Assembly: GCF_001584335.1 (NCBI RefSeq)
Contig: NZ_LSBB01000018.1
Span: 434,001-498,000, forward strand
Origin: Bacillus atrophaeus
GTDB lineage: Bacteria > Bacillota > Bacilli > Bacillales > Bacillaceae
Direction: 5' to 3'
Length of the DNA: 64,000 nt
Part shown: positions 31,617 through 41,521 of the stretch, in pieces
How positions within the stretch are numbered: the first letter of the stretch is position 1
How the letters are laid out: each line of letters starts with the position of its first letter
Position numbers and translations under genes: made by a program
The notes under the pieces: generated by a model
Told to the model about the DNA's origin: nothing
Database searches by the model: none
Seen by the model: the letters and a program-made list of their open reading frames with translations, nothing else

Positions 31617-32291
31617 ATGCTTAACAAAATTTATGATTGGGTAGATGAACGGCTTGATATTACACCGATGTGGAGGGATATAGCCGACCACGAGGTGCCT
31701 GAGCATGTGAATCCAGCCCACCATTTTTCCGCATTTGTTTACTGTTTTGGGGGTTTGACGTTTTTTGTAACCGTTATCCAAGTGCTGTCGGGTATGTTTT
31801 TAACCATGTACTATGTGCCTGACATTAAGAACGCATGGGAATCGGTTTATTACTTGCAAAATGAAGTGGCGTTCGGCCAAATTGTAAGGGGAATGCACCA
31901 TTGGGGCGCAAGTTTAGTCATTGTGATGATGTTTTTACATACGCTGAGGGTCTTTTTTCAGGGCGCGTATAAGAAGCCGAGGGAATTAAATTGGATTGTC
32001 GGTGTACTTATTTTCTTTGTAATGCTTGGTCTCGGATTTACAGGCTATTTGCTGCCTTGGGATATGAAGGCGCTGTTTGCGACAAAGGTAGGTCTTCAAA
32101 TTGCGGAAGCGACACCGCTTATCGGAACACAAGTCAAAACACTCCTTGCGGGCCATCCGGATATCGTCGGCGCCCAAACTCTGACAAGGTTTTTTGCGAT
32201 CCATGTGTTTTTTCTTCCTGCCGCATTATTCGGACTGATGGCAGCGCATTTTATCATGATCCGCAAGCAGGGAATTTCAGGACCGCTTTAA
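31617..32291 (+). CDS. qcrB: Menaquinol:cytochrome c reductase cytochrome b subunit
   Basis: A 224-residue membrane protein equal to the four-helix N-terminal half of cytochrome b (b6 type). Heme-ligand histidines are visible in MHHWGASLVIVMMFLHTLR and FFAIHVFFLPAALFGLMAAH. The start ATG 31617 is one base after the qcrA stop, behind GGGGGAAGGGTG. Confidence 0.97.
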   Translation: MLNKIYDWVDERLDITPMWRDIADHEVPEHVNPAHHFSAFVYCFGGLTFFVTVIQVLSGMFLTMYYVPDIKNAWESVYYLQNEVAFGQIVRGMHHWGASLVIVMMFLHTLRVFFQGAYKKPRELNWIVGVLIFFVMLGLGFTGYLLPWDMKALFATKVGLQIAEATPLIGTQVKTLLAGHPDIVGAQTLTRFFAIHVFFLPAALFGLMAAHFIMIRKQGISGPL

Positions 32292-32323
32292 ACTTGATCT
32301 GTGAATAAAAGGGAGGGGATGAC

Positions 32324-33091
32324 ATGCATCGGGGCAAAGGGATGAAGTTTGTAGGGGACTCAAGAATACCCGCTGAGAAAAAGCCGAATATACCGAAGGA
32401 CTACTCAGAATATCCAGGTAAGACAGAAGCGTTTTGGCCGAATTTCCTATTAAAGGAGTGGCTTGTCGGCGCTGTTTTTCTGGTTGGATTTCTTGTATTG
32501 ACCATCGTGCATCAGCCGCCTTTAGAGCGGATGGCTGATCCGACAGATACCGGATATATTCCGCTGCCTGATTGGTATTTTCTTTTCTTATATCAATTGC
32601 TGAAATACGAATACGCCGCCGGTAGCTTTACTGTTGTCGGGGCCATGATCATGCCGGGTCTCGCTTTTGGCGCGCTGCTTTTAGCGCCTTTCCTTGACAG
32701 GGGAACGGAGAGAAGGCCATGGAAGCGCCCGGTAGCCGTTGGTATGATGCTTTTTGCTCTTGCGGCAACTGTATTTCTGACATGGCAGTCTGTCGCCACA
32801 CATGACTGGGCCAAAGCGGAAGAGCAAGGCAAGATTACAAAAGAGGCGGAAATTGATACCGAATCAGAAGGTTATAAGCTGTTTCAGGATCAAGGCTGTA
32901 TTTCCTGCCATGGAGATAATCTTCAAGGAGGAGCAGCCGGCCCGTCATTGGTTGACAGCGGGTTAAGTCCTGAGGAGATCAAAAAAATCGCCGTGGAAGG
33001 GAAAGGGCAAATGCCGGCTGGTGTGTTTAAAGGCAATGATAAAGAACTTGAGGAACTGGCTAAATTTATTTCTGAAACCACAGCGAAATAA
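32324..33091 (+). CDS. qcrC: Menaquinol:cytochrome c reductase cytochrome b/c subunit
   Basis: A 255-residue fusion typical of Bacillus: a subunit-IV-like part with three membrane helices (DPTDTGYIPLPDWYFLFLYQLLKYE), then a C-terminal cytochrome c domain with CISCHGDN and the distal methionine in GQMPAG. Completes the enzyme that passes electrons from menaquinol to cytochrome c. The operon ends at the terminator 45 bases on. Confidence 0.97.
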   Translation: MHRGKGMKFVGDSRIPAEKKPNIPKDYSEYPGKTEAFWPNFLLKEWLVGAVFLVGFLVLTIVHQPPLERMADPTDTGYIPLPDWYFLFLYQLLKYEYAAGSFTVVGAMIMPGLAFGALLLAPFLDRGTERRPWKRPVAVGMMLFALAATVFLTWQSVATHDWAKAEEQGKITKEAEIDTESEGYKLFQDQGCISCHGDNLQGGAAGPSLVDSGLSPEEIKKIAVEGKGQMPAGVFKGNDKELEELAKFISETTAK

Positions 33092-33135
33092 AACGTATTG
33101 TGAATTACGAGATAGAAGGCTATACTTTTCTTATA

Positions 33136-33163
33136 AAAAGCTGACCTGGCGTCAGCTTTTTTG
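33136..33163 (+). terminator. Terminator of qcrABC
   Basis: AAAAGCTGAC (33136-33145) pairs with GTCAGCTTTT (33151-33160), with a run of T. Confidence 0.9.
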
Positions 33164-33203
33164 TATGCAGTACATACTTTTACAGACTGAGAGTTGATAA
33201 GAC

Positions 33204-33797
33204 ATGAAATGGTTTCAGTTTCTATTGGGACAGCGGCCGATGCTGCTGCTCGTTTTAGCGGTGAATTTTCTTGGTACGGTATATGGGTACTACTGGTATT
33301 TGCCCCAGCTGCTCGAAACACCGGCCCGCTTTCTCGTATTTGTTCCAGACAGCCCGACGGCGACGTTCTTTTTCCTGTTTGTGCTGCTGTCATTTCTCAT
33401 GAAACGAAACGCGAAGCTATTCGAAGCACTGGCATTGGTCACGCTCGTAAAGTACGGCCTGTGGGCGGTAGGAATGAACCTGCTCGTCCTTTTTGTCACC
33501 GGCGAATTGCCGTGGCAGGGTTATATGCTGATTGGCTCTCATTTTGCGATGGCTGTTCAAGGAGTTCTTTATAGTCCGTATTTCCGCTTTAGATTATGGC
33601 ACCTTGTCCTTGCGGCGATCTGGACATTGCACAATGATGTTATTGATTATCTTTTCGGCATGATGCCTCAGTATTCTATGCTTTCGGATTATATGCCATA
33701 TATCGGTTATGCGACCTTCTGGCTCAGCCTGTTTTCAATCGCTTTAGCGTACTATTTAGTCGTTTCAAAAAAACAGATGAAGCTTGACCTGCCGTAA
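33204..33797 (+). CDS. ypjA: DUF1405 membrane protein YpjA
   Basis: A 197-residue integral membrane protein with about five or six helices, opening MKWFQFLLGQRPMLLLVLAV. Patterns YYWYLPQLLETPA and WTLHNDVIDYLFG are typical of DUF1405. No catalytic motif I recognise. Starts the ypjA-ypjB-oxd group. Function unknown. Confidence 0.9.
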   Translation: MKWFQFLLGQRPMLLLVLAVNFLGTVYGYYWYLPQLLETPARFLVFVPDSPTATFFFLFVLLSFLMKRNAKLFEALALVTLVKYGLWAVGMNLLVLFVTGELPWQGYMLIGSHFAMAVQGVLYSPYFRFRLWHLVLAAIWTLHNDVIDYLFGMMPQYSMLSDYMPYIGYATFWLSLFSIALAYYLVVSKKQMKLDLP

Positions 33798-33864
33798 CAC
33801 AATGTTGGTCTAACCTTGTCCTTCTCTTCATATTCTGTAAGGAGAGAGAGTGGGAGGGACCTGC

Positions 33865-34659
33865 ATGAAACGAAAGCTGACAATCTGTTTGTTACTTGCT
33901 CTTATTTTCTATATCGGAAATGCCAAAGCTGAAGAGCGGGGGAGCCTCGAGGAATTGAACGAGCTATCCGATACGGTTTTCCAAATGACCCGGCAGTCGC
34001 AATATGACGAGGCGCTTCAAGTGCTAGGTTACTTTGAAAAAAAATTAAAAGCGGCTGAAAAAAGTCCGGCCAATCAATCTTTGTCCGGCGCTCAAATTCG
34101 CCAGATCACACTGGGCTTTAACGATATGGAGCGGAGTTTAAAGCAAACAGACACTTCAGATAGTGAAAAGCTGCGGGCGGCAGCACAATTCAGGATGCTG
34201 ATGGATGCAGTCAAAAATCAGTCCGATCCTCTTTGGGGATCGCTTGAAAAGCCAATTATGGAAACGTTCAGCGCTTTAAAAAAAGAAGTCCAGGAAAATG
34301 AGAAAACAAACTTTCACGAAAAGTGGAATGAATTTATATCTTTATATGATTTAATTTATCCGAGTTTAACGATGGATATTTCAATTGATCAGCTTGATGA
34401 TGTGGGAAAGCATATTGATGTGATCGAACAAGAAGCGTTTCAGCATATGACGGTAAGCACAAAGCTTGAACGGCTCTCACTTCTCCAAAAAGATTTGAAA
34501 AGTGTATTCGACAGGGTGGAAAAAGATGATGCGGACCCCTCTTTGTTATGGGTTATTCTCACAACAGGAGGCATCATTATTACTGCGCTCACCTATGTCG
34601 GGTACCGAAAATACAGAGCGGAAAAGAACAAATTGAAAAAACGTGATTATCCTAAATAA
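33865..34659 (+). CDS. ypjB: Sporulation-family membrane-anchored protein YpjB
   Basis: A 264-residue protein with a signal peptide (MKRKLTICLLLALIFYIGNAKA), a long helical extracellular part and a C-terminal membrane helix (LLWVILTTGGIIITALTYVGY) before a basic tail. The start is ATG 33865 behind GGGAGGG. Matches B. subtilis YpjB in length. Its family is listed as sporulation-related, but I see no motif that proves this. The oxalate decarboxylase follows 31 bases later. Confidence 0.88.
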   Translation: MKRKLTICLLLALIFYIGNAKAEERGSLEELNELSDTVFQMTRQSQYDEALQVLGYFEKKLKAAEKSPANQSLSGAQIRQITLGFNDMERSLKQTDTSDSEKLRAAAQFRMLMDAVKNQSDPLWGSLEKPIMETFSALKKEVQENEKTNFHEKWNEFISLYDLIYPSLTMDISIDQLDDVGKHIDVIEQEAFQHMTVSTKLERLSLLQKDLKSVFDRVEKDDADPSLLWVILTTGGIIITALTYVGYRKYRAEKNKLKKRDYPK

Positions 34660-34690
34660 ATGTTCTTAGCCGTAAAGGAGAAGATGCGAA

Positions 34691-35863
34691 ATGAAAAAAA
34701 TCATTCAGCAAATGCCTTCAAGCCGTATCCCGCAGCCTATCAGAGGCGATAAAGGGGCGACTGATGACGGTCCCCGCAACCTTGAGCGGGATCTGCAAAA
34801 TCCGGATATGCTGGTGCCGCCGCCTACAGATGCTGGTATAATTGAGAATTTGAAATTTTCCTTTTCAGACACACATATGAGACTGGAGCACGGCGGATGG
34901 TCAAGAGAAGTGACAGTGCGGGAACTGCCGGCGGCGACCCAGCTTGCGGCTGTGAATATGCGGCTGAAGCCGGGCGGAGTGCGGGAGCTTCACTGGCATA
35001 AAGAAGCAGAGTGGGGCTATGTGTTAAACGGCAAGGTCCGGATTACTGCCGTGGATCAAAAGGGACGAAATTTCATTGATGATGTCGGAGAAGGCGATCT
35101 CTGGTACTTTCCGTCAGGTATTCCCCATTCGATTCAAGGGTTGGAGGAAGGCAGTGAATTTTTGCTTGTTTTTGATAACGGTTCATTCTCCGAAAACAGC
35201 ACTTTTTCTGTGACGGATTGGTTTGCCCATACACCCCGGAGCGTGTTGGCTGCTAATTTTGGCATTCCAGGTTATGAACTTGCGCATATTCCGGCGAAAG
35301 AACGCTATATGTTCCAGCTGGGAACGCCTCCTTCAATAAACGAAGTGAAAATTGATTCTCCAAATGGCACGGTCCCCGAACCCTTTAGCTACAAACTGAC
35401 GAAGCAAGCCCCGATTATCACCAATGGTGGCAAAGTCCGTATTGCAGATTCTTCTCTTTTTAAGGCATCAAAAACAATTGCTGCCGCCGTTGTGGAAGTA
35501 GAACCGGGCGGAATGAGGGAAATGCATTGGCATCCGAATACTGATGAGTGGCAGTATTATATTTCAGGCAAAGCAAAGATGACCGTTTTTGCAGCGGAAG
35601 GAAAAGCGAGAACGTTTAATTATCAAGCGGGTGATGTAGGCTACGTTCCCTTTGCAATGGGCCATTATATACAAAATACAGGCAGTACGGTTCTGCGTTT
35701 TTTAGAGGTATTTAAAAGTGACCGGTTTGAGGATGTGTCGTTAAACCAATGGCTCGCATTAACGCCGCATGGTTTTATGCAGCGGACGCTGAATGTCGGA
35801 GCTGCGTTTACAGATGTGTTACAAAAAGAAAAATTTCCGGTTGTAAAATGGAAAAGTGATTAG
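34691..35863 (+). CDS. Oxalate decarboxylase, bicupin
   Basis: Manganese enzyme that splits oxalate into formate and CO2. A 390-residue double cupin. N-terminal metal ligands are His101, His103, Glu107 and His146; C-terminal ligands are His279, His281, Glu286 and His325. The flexible lid reads SENST (167-171), with Glu168 as proton donor, and Glu339 matches the C-terminal glutamate of OxdC. The intact lid favours decarboxylase over oxidase activity. The N-terminus ([18 protein letters not shown]) is closer to the spore protein OxdD, the lid to OxdC. No signal peptide. Strong site AAAGGAG, only 31 bases after ypjB, so cotranscription is likely. B. subtilis 168 has ypjC directly after ypjB. Confidence 0.93.
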   Translation: MKKIIQQMPSSRIPQPIRGDKGATDDGPRNLERDLQNPDMLVPPPTDAGIIENLKFSFSDTHMRLEHGGWSREVTVRELPAATQLAAVNMRLKPGGVRELHWHKEAEWGYVLNGKVRITAVDQKGRNFIDDVGEGDLWYFPSGIPHSIQGLEEGSEFLLVFDNGSFSENSTFSVTDWFAHTPRSVLAANFGIPGYELAHIPAKERYMFQLGTPPSINEVKIDSPNGTVPEPFSYKLTKQAPIITNGGKVRIADSSLFKASKTIAAAVVEVEPGGMREMHWHPNTDEWQYYISGKAKMTVFAAEGKARTFNYQAGDVGYVPFAMGHYIQNTGSTVLRFLEVFKSDRFEDVSLNQWLALTPHGFMQRTLNVGAAFTDVLQKEKFPVVKWKSD

Positions 35864-35870
35864 CAGCGAA

Positions 35871-35893
35871 AGGCGGCGAATGCCGCCTATTTG
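35871..35893. terminator. Hairpin between oxd and ypjC (convergent)
   Basis: AGGCGGC (35871-35877) pairs with GCCGCCT (35882-35888), then ATTTGTATT. It separates the oxalate decarboxylase gene from the convergent ypjC. Confidence 0.65.
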
Positions 35894-35899
35894 TATTGA

Positions 35900-36772
35900 T
35901 TAGCGTGTGATAGGATTTTTATTCTCATCATGAGTGAAGCCTTCCCCGAGCACGTCATGAACATCGCTCACGGCTACAAATGCGTGCGGGTCAACTGAGG
36001 TAATCACACTTTTTAGCAGGACGATTTCATTTTTCGGAACGACACAATAAAGCACATCTCTGTCCTCTTTCGTATACGATCCCTGACCTTTTAAGACCGT
36101 GACCCCTCTTTCCATTTCTTCAATGATTTTTTGCTGGATCATGTCATTTTTCATGGATATAATAGTAGCGCCTTTTGCACCGTATCCGCCTTCCTGGATG
36201 AAATCAATTAATCTTGCTGCCACAAATACCGCAACAAGGGTGTACATGGCTTCTTTATATGAGAGATACGTGAGTAACGATAAAACGATGACGCAGGCAT
36301 CAAAGGCGAACATTGTTCTTCCCATGGGTATCCCAAAGAACTTATTGATCAGGCGGGCGATAATATCTACTCCGCCGGTTGTGCCTCCGAATTTAAAGAT
36401 GATTCCTAAACCGGCGCCGATAAACACACCGGCAAATAAGGCGGCAAGCGCCAAGTCGTGCTGAAGGGGCATATGGATTTCGTAACGCTGAAAGATACTG
36501 AGAAAAAGAGACAAAGCGACGGTGCCGACAATGGTATAAACAAACATCGTTCTGCCGAGCATACGCCAGCCAATAAAGAATATCGGAATGTTTAACACAA
36601 GGTTCGAAATAGACGGGCTGATGTGAAATAGAGCATAAAGCAAAAGCGTAATTCCGGTAAACCCGCCTTCGGCTAAGTTGTTCTGCATATTAAAATGAAC
36701 AAGTCCGAACGAAAAAATGGCCGCTCCTATTAAAATGAAACAAATGTTTTTCAATCTGATTTCTCCAAGCAT
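35900..36772 (-). CDS. ypjC: YitT-family membrane protein YpjC
   Basis: A 290-residue protein with five or six N-terminal membrane helices (GLVHFNMQNNLAEGGFTGI, GAGLGIIFKFGGTTGGVDII) and a soluble C-terminal DUF2179 domain (GVTVLKGQGSYTKEDRDVL). The start at 36772 (MLGEIRLKN) gives the B. subtilis length. A longer frame to 36856 runs through its promoter. Role unknown; other members of the family act in membrane transport or sporulation. Confidence 0.92.
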   Translation of the reverse strand: MLGEIRLKNICFILIGAAIFSFGLVHFNMQNNLAEGGFTGITLLLYALFHISPSISNLVLNIPIFFIGWRMLGRTMFVYTIVGTVALSLFLSIFQRYEIHMPLQHDLALAALFAGVFIGAGLGIIFKFGGTTGGVDIIARLINKFFGIPMGRTMFAFDACVIVLSLLTYLSYKEAMYTLVAVFVAARLIDFIQEGGYGAKGATIISMKNDMIQQKIIEEMERGVTVLKGQGSYTKEDRDVLYCVVPKNEIVLLKSVITSVDPHAFVAVSDVHDVLGEGFTHDENKNPITR

Positions 36773-36811
36773 TACACAAAACCCCTTTTCCTTCCATGAG
36801 ATTGCGTTAAT

Positions 36812-36840
36812 ATTATAGAGGATACAAAAGAAAACAGCAA
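36812..36840 (-). promoter_or_regulatory. Promoter of ypjC
   Basis: On the reverse strand: TTGCTG (36840-36835), a 17-nt spacer, and a perfect TATAAT (36817-36812). It diverges from the ypjD promoter. Confidence 0.7.
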
Positions 36841-36856
36841 ACACCTGCTTAAACAT

Positions 36857-36885
36857 TTGTCAAACGTATCTGAATTAGCTAACAT
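36857..36885 (+). promoter_or_regulatory. Promoter of the ypjD-dapB operon
   Basis: TTGTCA (36857-36862), a 17-nt spacer, and TAACAT (36880-36885). The leader would be only about 20 bases. It probably drives ypjD through birA. Confidence 0.6.
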
Positions 36886-36912
36886 GTAAGAGATGATAGG
36901 AGGTTTCGCGCA

Positions 36913-37248
36913 GTGAGTGATAAAACGATGAAAGAATTACAGGCTGAGGTGGATCAATACATCGGCCAATTTAAAGAAGGCTATTTCAGCCCGCTTGCCA
37001 TGATGGCCCGTTTGACAGAGGAGCTGGGCGAACTTGCAAGAGAAGTGAATCATTACTATGGAGAAAAGCCGAAGAAGGCGACTGAAGATGATAAAAGCAT
37101 GGAAGAGGAAATGGGAGATGTCTTGTTTGTGCTGATTTGCTTAGCCAACTCTCTGAATATTTCATTAGAGGAAGCCCATGACCGTGTTATGCATAAATTT
37201 AATACGAGAGATAAAAACCGCTGGACGAGAAAAGAAGAAGGAAAGTAG
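36913..37248 (+). CDS. ypjD: MazG-family nucleotide pyrophosphohydrolase YpjD
   Basis: A 111-residue protein of the MazG fold. The metal-binding pairs are visible in [12 protein letters not shown] and [16 protein letters not shown]. Such enzymes hydrolyse (d)NTPs to monophosphates; the true substrate here is unknown. The start is GTG 36913 behind AGGAGGT (36899-36905). First gene of a long operon with dapB, mgsA and the bacillithiol genes. Confidence 0.92.
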   Translation: MSDKTMKELQAEVDQYIGQFKEGYFSPLAMMARLTEELGELAREVNHYYGEKPKKATEDDKSMEEEMGDVLFVLICLANSLNISLEEAHDRVMHKFNTRDKNRWTRKEEGK

Positions 37249-37259
37249 AGGAGATTAGA

Positions 37260-38063
37260 ATGCCGAATGAAACAATCAAAGTAGTTATAGCAGGACCAAG
37301 AGGAAGAATGGGACAAGAAGCTGTTAAATTGGCTGAAAGCACGCCTCATTTTGAGCTTGTCGGAGCAGTTGACCATACATACAATCAAAAAAAACTGTCA
37401 GAAGTGATGTCTTCTGATTCAGAAGCACTTATTTATACAGATATTACTCAATGTTTTCAAGAAACCCAGCCTGCTGTGCTGATTGATTTAACGACGCCGG
37501 AAATCGGGAAAGTTCATACGAAGGTGGCATTAGAGCATGGTGTTCGGCCGGTAGTGGGTACGACCGGTTTCACAGAGAGTGATTTAGAGGATCTTAAAAC
37601 ACTGACAGAAGACAAAGGAATCGGCGCTATCATCGCACCAAACTTCGCATTAGGCGCGGTGCTCATGATGAAATTTTCGCAAATGGCAGCCAACTACTTT
37701 GAAGATGTGGAAATTATCGAGCTTCACCATGATCAAAAGCTTGACGCTCCAAGCGGAACGGCATTAAAAACGGCGGAGATGATTTCTGCAGTCCGCAGTG
37801 ATAAACAGCAGGGGCATCCCGATGAAAAGGAAATTCTTCCGGGCGCGCGCGGCGCTGAACAAAACGGCATCCGTCTTCACAGTGTACGTCTTCCGGGATT
37901 GATCGCACATCAGGAAGTCATGTTCGGCATGGACGGCCAATCGCTTAAGATCCGCCATGATTCCTATAATCGCGCTTCCTTCATGTCAGGAGTCAAACTT
38001 GCCGTCGAACAAGTGATGAAAATTGACCAGCTCGTTTATGGGCTTGAAAACATTATAGACTAA
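37260..38063 (+). CDS. dapB: 4-hydroxy-tetrahydrodipicolinate reductase
   Basis: The NAD(P)H reductase in lysine and diaminopimelate synthesis; the pathway also feeds dipicolinate for spores. 267 residues. Motifs: [11 protein letters not shown] (nucleotide loop) and [13 protein letters not shown] (substrate and catalytic His/Lys). Eleven bases after ypjD. Confidence 0.97.
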   Translation: MPNETIKVVIAGPRGRMGQEAVKLAESTPHFELVGAVDHTYNQKKLSEVMSSDSEALIYTDITQCFQETQPAVLIDLTTPEIGKVHTKVALEHGVRPVVGTTGFTESDLEDLKTLTEDKGIGAIIAPNFALGAVLMMKFSQMAANYFEDVEIIELHHDQKLDAPSGTALKTAEMISAVRSDKQQGHPDEKEILPGARGAEQNGIRLHSVRLPGLIAHQEVMFGMDGQSLKIRHDSYNRASFMSGVKLAVEQVMKIDQLVYGLENIID

Positions 38064-38076
38064 AGGGGGATAACAG

Positions 38077-38490
38077 ATGAAAATCGCTTTAATCGCTCAT
38101 GACAAGAAAAAACAAGACATGGTGCAGTTTACGACTGCATATAAAACGATCTTGAGCGGGCATGACTTATATGCGACCGGTACAACCGGACTGAAAATTC
38201 AAGAGGCGACAGGCCTTTCTGTTGAGCGATTTCAATCAGGTCCTTTGGGAGGGGATCAGCAAATCGGAGCTTTGATTGCAGCTAACGCGCTCGATCTCGT
38301 TATCTTTTTGCGTGATCCTCTTACGGCGCAGCCGCACGAGCCGGATGTTTCGGCATTAATCCGTTTGTGTGACGTTTATGCGATACCGCTTGCTACAAAT
38401 ATGGGAACTGCGGAAATTTTAGTCCGTTCTCTTGAAGAAGGCGCATTTGAATTCCGCAATCTGATCCGCGGGGAAGATACAAATGGGTAA
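38077..38490 (+). CDS. mgsA: Methylglyoxal synthase
   Basis: Converts dihydroxyacetone phosphate to methylglyoxal. 137 residues. Motifs: [10 protein letters not shown] at the N-terminus, the phosphate and catalytic segment [11 protein letters not shown], and the aspartate in [14 protein letters not shown]. The next two genes make bacillithiol, the thiol used to detoxify methylglyoxal in Bacillus, so the order is functionally sensible. Overlaps bshB1 by eight bases. Confidence 0.97.
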   Translation: MKIALIAHDKKKQDMVQFTTAYKTILSGHDLYATGTTGLKIQEATGLSVERFQSGPLGGDQQIGALIAANALDLVIFLRDPLTAQPHEPDVSALIRLCDVYAIPLATNMGTAEILVRSLEEGAFEFRNLIRGEDTNG

Positions 38491-39193
38491 CCTTGATCTC
38501 CTCGCTTTTGGCGCTCATAGTGATGATGTCGAGATCGGTATGGGCGGAACGATTGCAAAGTTTGTCAAACAAGGAAAAAAGGCCGGTATATGCGATCTGA
38601 CTGAGGCGGAGTTATCTTCAAACGGCACGGTCTGCCTGAGAAAAGAAGAAGCGGCCGCAGCAGCCCGCATACTCGGTGTGGAACAAAGAATTCAGCTCGG
38701 GCTTCCTGACCGCGGACTGGTGATGAACGACCATGCCATACGCGCGATTGTGAGTGTAATCAGATCCTGCCGGCCGAAAGCTGTGTTTATGCCTTATAAA
38801 GAAGATCGGCATCCTGATCACGGCAATGCGGCTGCTCTTGTGGAAGAGGCAGTCTTTTCCGCGGGGATACGTAAATTTAAAGATGAAAAAAATCTCCCGC
38901 CTCATAAGGTGGAAAAGGTTTTATACTATATGATAAACGGGTTCCATCGGCCTGATTTTGTCATTGACATTACAGAGACGATAGAGGATAAAAAGCAGAG
39001 CCTTCAAGCTTATCAAAGCCAGTTTGTGCCGTCAGAGGATTCAGTAGAAACGCCGCTTACAAACGGATACATTGAGATGGTAGAGGCACGGGAACGGCTG
39101 TACGGAAAAGAAGCAGGTGTAGGGTATGCGGAAGGATTCTTTTCAAAGCGGCTTTTGGTCCTCAATCATGATCTGCTCGGAGGCGAACAATGA
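38483..39193 (+). CDS. bshB1: Bacillithiol synthesis deacetylase BshB1
   Basis: A LmbE-type zinc deacetylase that removes acetate from GlcNAc-malate. 236 residues. Zinc motif [13 protein letters not shown] (residues 9-21) and DRHPDHGNA are present. Overlaps mgsA by eight bases and bshA by four, which suggests tight coupling. Confidence 0.96.
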   Translation: MGNLDLLAFGAHSDDVEIGMGGTIAKFVKQGKKAGICDLTEAELSSNGTVCLRKEEAAAAARILGVEQRIQLGLPDRGLVMNDHAIRAIVSVIRSCRPKAVFMPYKEDRHPDHGNAAALVEEAVFSAGIRKFKDEKNLPPHKVEKVLYYMINGFHRPDFVIDITETIEDKKQSLQAYQSQFVPSEDSVETPLTNGYIEMVEARERLYGKEAGVGYAEGFFSKRLLVLNHDLLGGEQ

Positions 39194-40323
39194 AGAAGCT
39201 GAAAATTGGCATTACATGCTATCCTAGCGTCGGCGGCTCAGGCATCATTGCCACCGAGCTCGGGAAGCTGCTTGCAGAAAAGGGCCATGACATTCATTTT
39301 ATTACATCAAGCATTCCTTTTCGATTAAATACATATCATCCAAATATCCATTTCCATGAAGTGGAAGTGAATCAATATGCTGTTTTCAAACACCCGCCAT
39401 ATGATTTGTCACTGGCAAGCAAAATTGCAGAGGTAGCGGAGCGGGAGAATTTAGACATTATCCATGCGCACTACGCTCTGCCGCATGCGGTTTGCGCGTA
39501 TTTAGCTAAACAGATGCTTAAACGGGATATCGGCATCGTCACCACTCTTCACGGCACAGATATTACCGTGTTAGGCTATGATCCGTCGTTAAAAGACTTA
39601 ATCCGATTTGCGATTGAAGCCTCAGACAGAGTGACAGCCGTTTCCTCAGCTCTTGCGGCTGAAACCTATGACTTAATCAAACCAGAGAAAAAAATTGAAA
39701 CCATATACAATTTTATCGATGAACGGGTATATCTGAAGAAAAATACAAGAAGCATAAAAGAAAAATACGGCATTTCACCAGACGAAAAAGTAGTGGTTCA
39801 TGTCTCGAATTTCAGAAAGGTCAAGCGGGTGCAGGATGTCATTCATGTTTTCCGGAACATCGTCAATCAAACAAAAGCAAAATTGCTTCTGGTAGGAGAC
39901 GGTCCCGAAAAATCAGTCGCTTGTGAGCTTGTCAGAAAGTACGGCCTTGAAAATCAAGTGATGCTGCTCGGAAATCAAGACCGGGTAGAGGAGCTGTATT
40001 CAATAAGCGATGTTAAGCTGCTTCTTTCTGAAAAAGAAAGCTTTGGCCTTGTTCTGCTTGAAGCAATGGCCTGCGGCGTACCGTGTATCGGAACAAATGT
40101 CGGCGGGATACCTGAAGTCATAAAGAACAATGTGAGCGGCTTTTTAGTGGATATCGGCGATATTGAGGATGCATCAGCAAAAGCCTTGCGCATTTTAGAG
40201 GATGAACAGCTCAGAAAACAATTTACAGATGCGGCGCTTCACATGCTGAAGAACGAATTTTCATCACAAAAAATCGTCAGTGAATACGAACAGATCTATG
40301 CCGATTTAGCAGAACCGGAGTGA
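39190..40323 (+). CDS. bshA: Bacillithiol synthesis glycosyltransferase BshA
   Basis: A GT4 retaining glycosyltransferase that joins GlcNAc to L-malate, the first step of bacillithiol synthesis. 377 residues. N-terminal [12 protein letters not shown] loop and C-terminal nucleotide-sugar motif [16 protein letters not shown]. Starts as ATGA on the bshB1 stop. Confidence 0.96.
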   Translation: MKKLKIGITCYPSVGGSGIIATELGKLLAEKGHDIHFITSSIPFRLNTYHPNIHFHEVEVNQYAVFKHPPYDLSLASKIAEVAERENLDIIHAHYALPHAVCAYLAKQMLKRDIGIVTTLHGTDITVLGYDPSLKDLIRFAIEASDRVTAVSSALAAETYDLIKPEKKIETIYNFIDERVYLKKNTRSIKEKYGISPDEKVVVHVSNFRKVKRVQDVIHVFRNIVNQTKAKLLLVGDGPEKSVACELVRKYGLENQVMLLGNQDRVEELYSISDVKLLLSEKESFGLVLLEAMACGVPCIGTNVGGIPEVIKNNVSGFLVDIGDIEDASAKALRILEDEQLRKQFTDAALHMLKNEFSSQKIVSEYEQIYADLAEPE

Positions 40324-40327
40324 TGAC

Positions 40328-41521
40328 ATGGAACAAGTTTTTATCAAAGCGCTTCCTGTGCTCAACACATTAATAGAGGCTGGCCATCAAGCTTATTTTG
40401 TCGGCGGCGCCGTTCGGGACAGCTATATGAAACGGGCAATCGGTGATGTTGATATCGCCACAGATGCCGCGCCGAATGAGGTGGAACGTTTGTTTAAGCG
40501 TACGGTAGATGTCGGCAAAGAGCACGGAACCATCATTGTGCTGTGGGAAGATGAGACCTATGAAGTGACGACATTCCGGACAGAATCGGATTATCAAGAT
40601 TACAGAAGACCGTCAGAAGTGCACTTTATCACTTCATTAGAAGAAGATTTGAAACGCAGAGATTTGACGATTAACGCTATGGCGATGAAGACAGATGGAG
40701 AGCTGGTTGATTATTTCGGAGGAAGACAGGATATTGATCATCAGCTGATACGGACTGTCGGAAAGCCTGAAGACCGATTTCAAGAGGATGCACTGCGTAT
40801 GCTCAGAGCCATCAGATTTATGAGCCAGCTCGGCTTCGTGCTCTCAGAAGAAACCGCAGCTGCCATCGAACGCAGCCGCAGTTTGCTTCGTTATGTTTCT
40901 GTTGAACGGAAAACGGTGGAGTTTGAGAAACTTTTACAAGGAAAGTCGTGCAGCTCCGCTCTCCGAATGATGGTGAAAACAGGACTTTTCGAAGAGCTGC
41001 CAGGATTCTCTGATAAAAAAGAACATTTGCTCTATGCGAGTGAATGTCCGTTTTCGTTATTAAAAGAGCGGGAGGAACTTTGGGCAGCGATCTTGGTTTA
41101 TCTCAAGATCAATGCAAAAGATCAAACACCTTTTCTGAAAAAATGGAAACTTCCCGGAAAAGTGATCAAAGAAGCATCCCGCATCGCCGACACCTTTTAT
41201 CAAGAACTTGATGCGCTGTCCATGTATCAAGCAGGAGAAAAGGCGCTAATTTCCGCTGTGAAGATTAAGATGCTGTCAGAAACCAAGCAAGTGGATAAAG
41301 AAAAGCTTGAGGCCGTCAGAAAAGAGTACCGCAGCCTGCCGATTAAAAGCCTCAAAGATCTCGACATAACAGGACAAGATTTACTGAATGTAAGAAACCG
41401 CCCTGCGGGAAAATGGGTTTCAGAAGAGCTGCAGCGGATTGAGCAGGCTGTTGTTACAGGAAAGCTCTCCAATCAAAAGAAACACTTAGAGGAGTGGCTG
41501 AAGTCATGGGATCAAAGTTAA
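40328..41521 (+). CDS. cca: CCA-adding tRNA nucleotidyltransferase
   Basis: Adds or repairs the 3' CCA of tRNA. 397 residues. Class II nucleotidyltransferase core with GGAVRDSYMKRAIGDVDIATDA (metal-binding DVD) near the N-terminus, RRDLTINAMAM and EDALRMLRAIRFMSQLGF. Overlaps the birA start. Confidence 0.96.
   Translation: MEQVFIKALPVLNTLIEAGHQAYFVGGAVRDSYMKRAIGDVDIATDAAPNEVERLFKRTVDVGKEHGTIIVLWEDETYEVTTFRTESDYQDYRRPSEVHFITSLEEDLKRRDLTINAMAMKTDGELVDYFGGRQDIDHQLIRTVGKPEDRFQEDALRMLRAIRFMSQLGFVLSEETAAAIERSRSLLRYVSVERKTVEFEKLLQGKSCSSALRMMVKTGLFEELPGFSDKKEHLLYASECPFSLLKEREELWAAILVYLKINAKDQTPFLKKWKLPGKVIKEASRIADTFYQELDALSMYQAGEKALISAVKIKMLSETKQVDKEKLEAVRKEYRSLPIKSLKDLDITGQDLLNVRNRPAGKWVSEELQRIEQAVVTGKLSNQKKHLEEWLKSWDQS

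Noticed and set aside
31305..32308. Two frames (86 and 105 codons) overlapping qcrA and qcrB
   Set aside because: They lie wholly inside conserved genes in other frames and lack ribosome sites.
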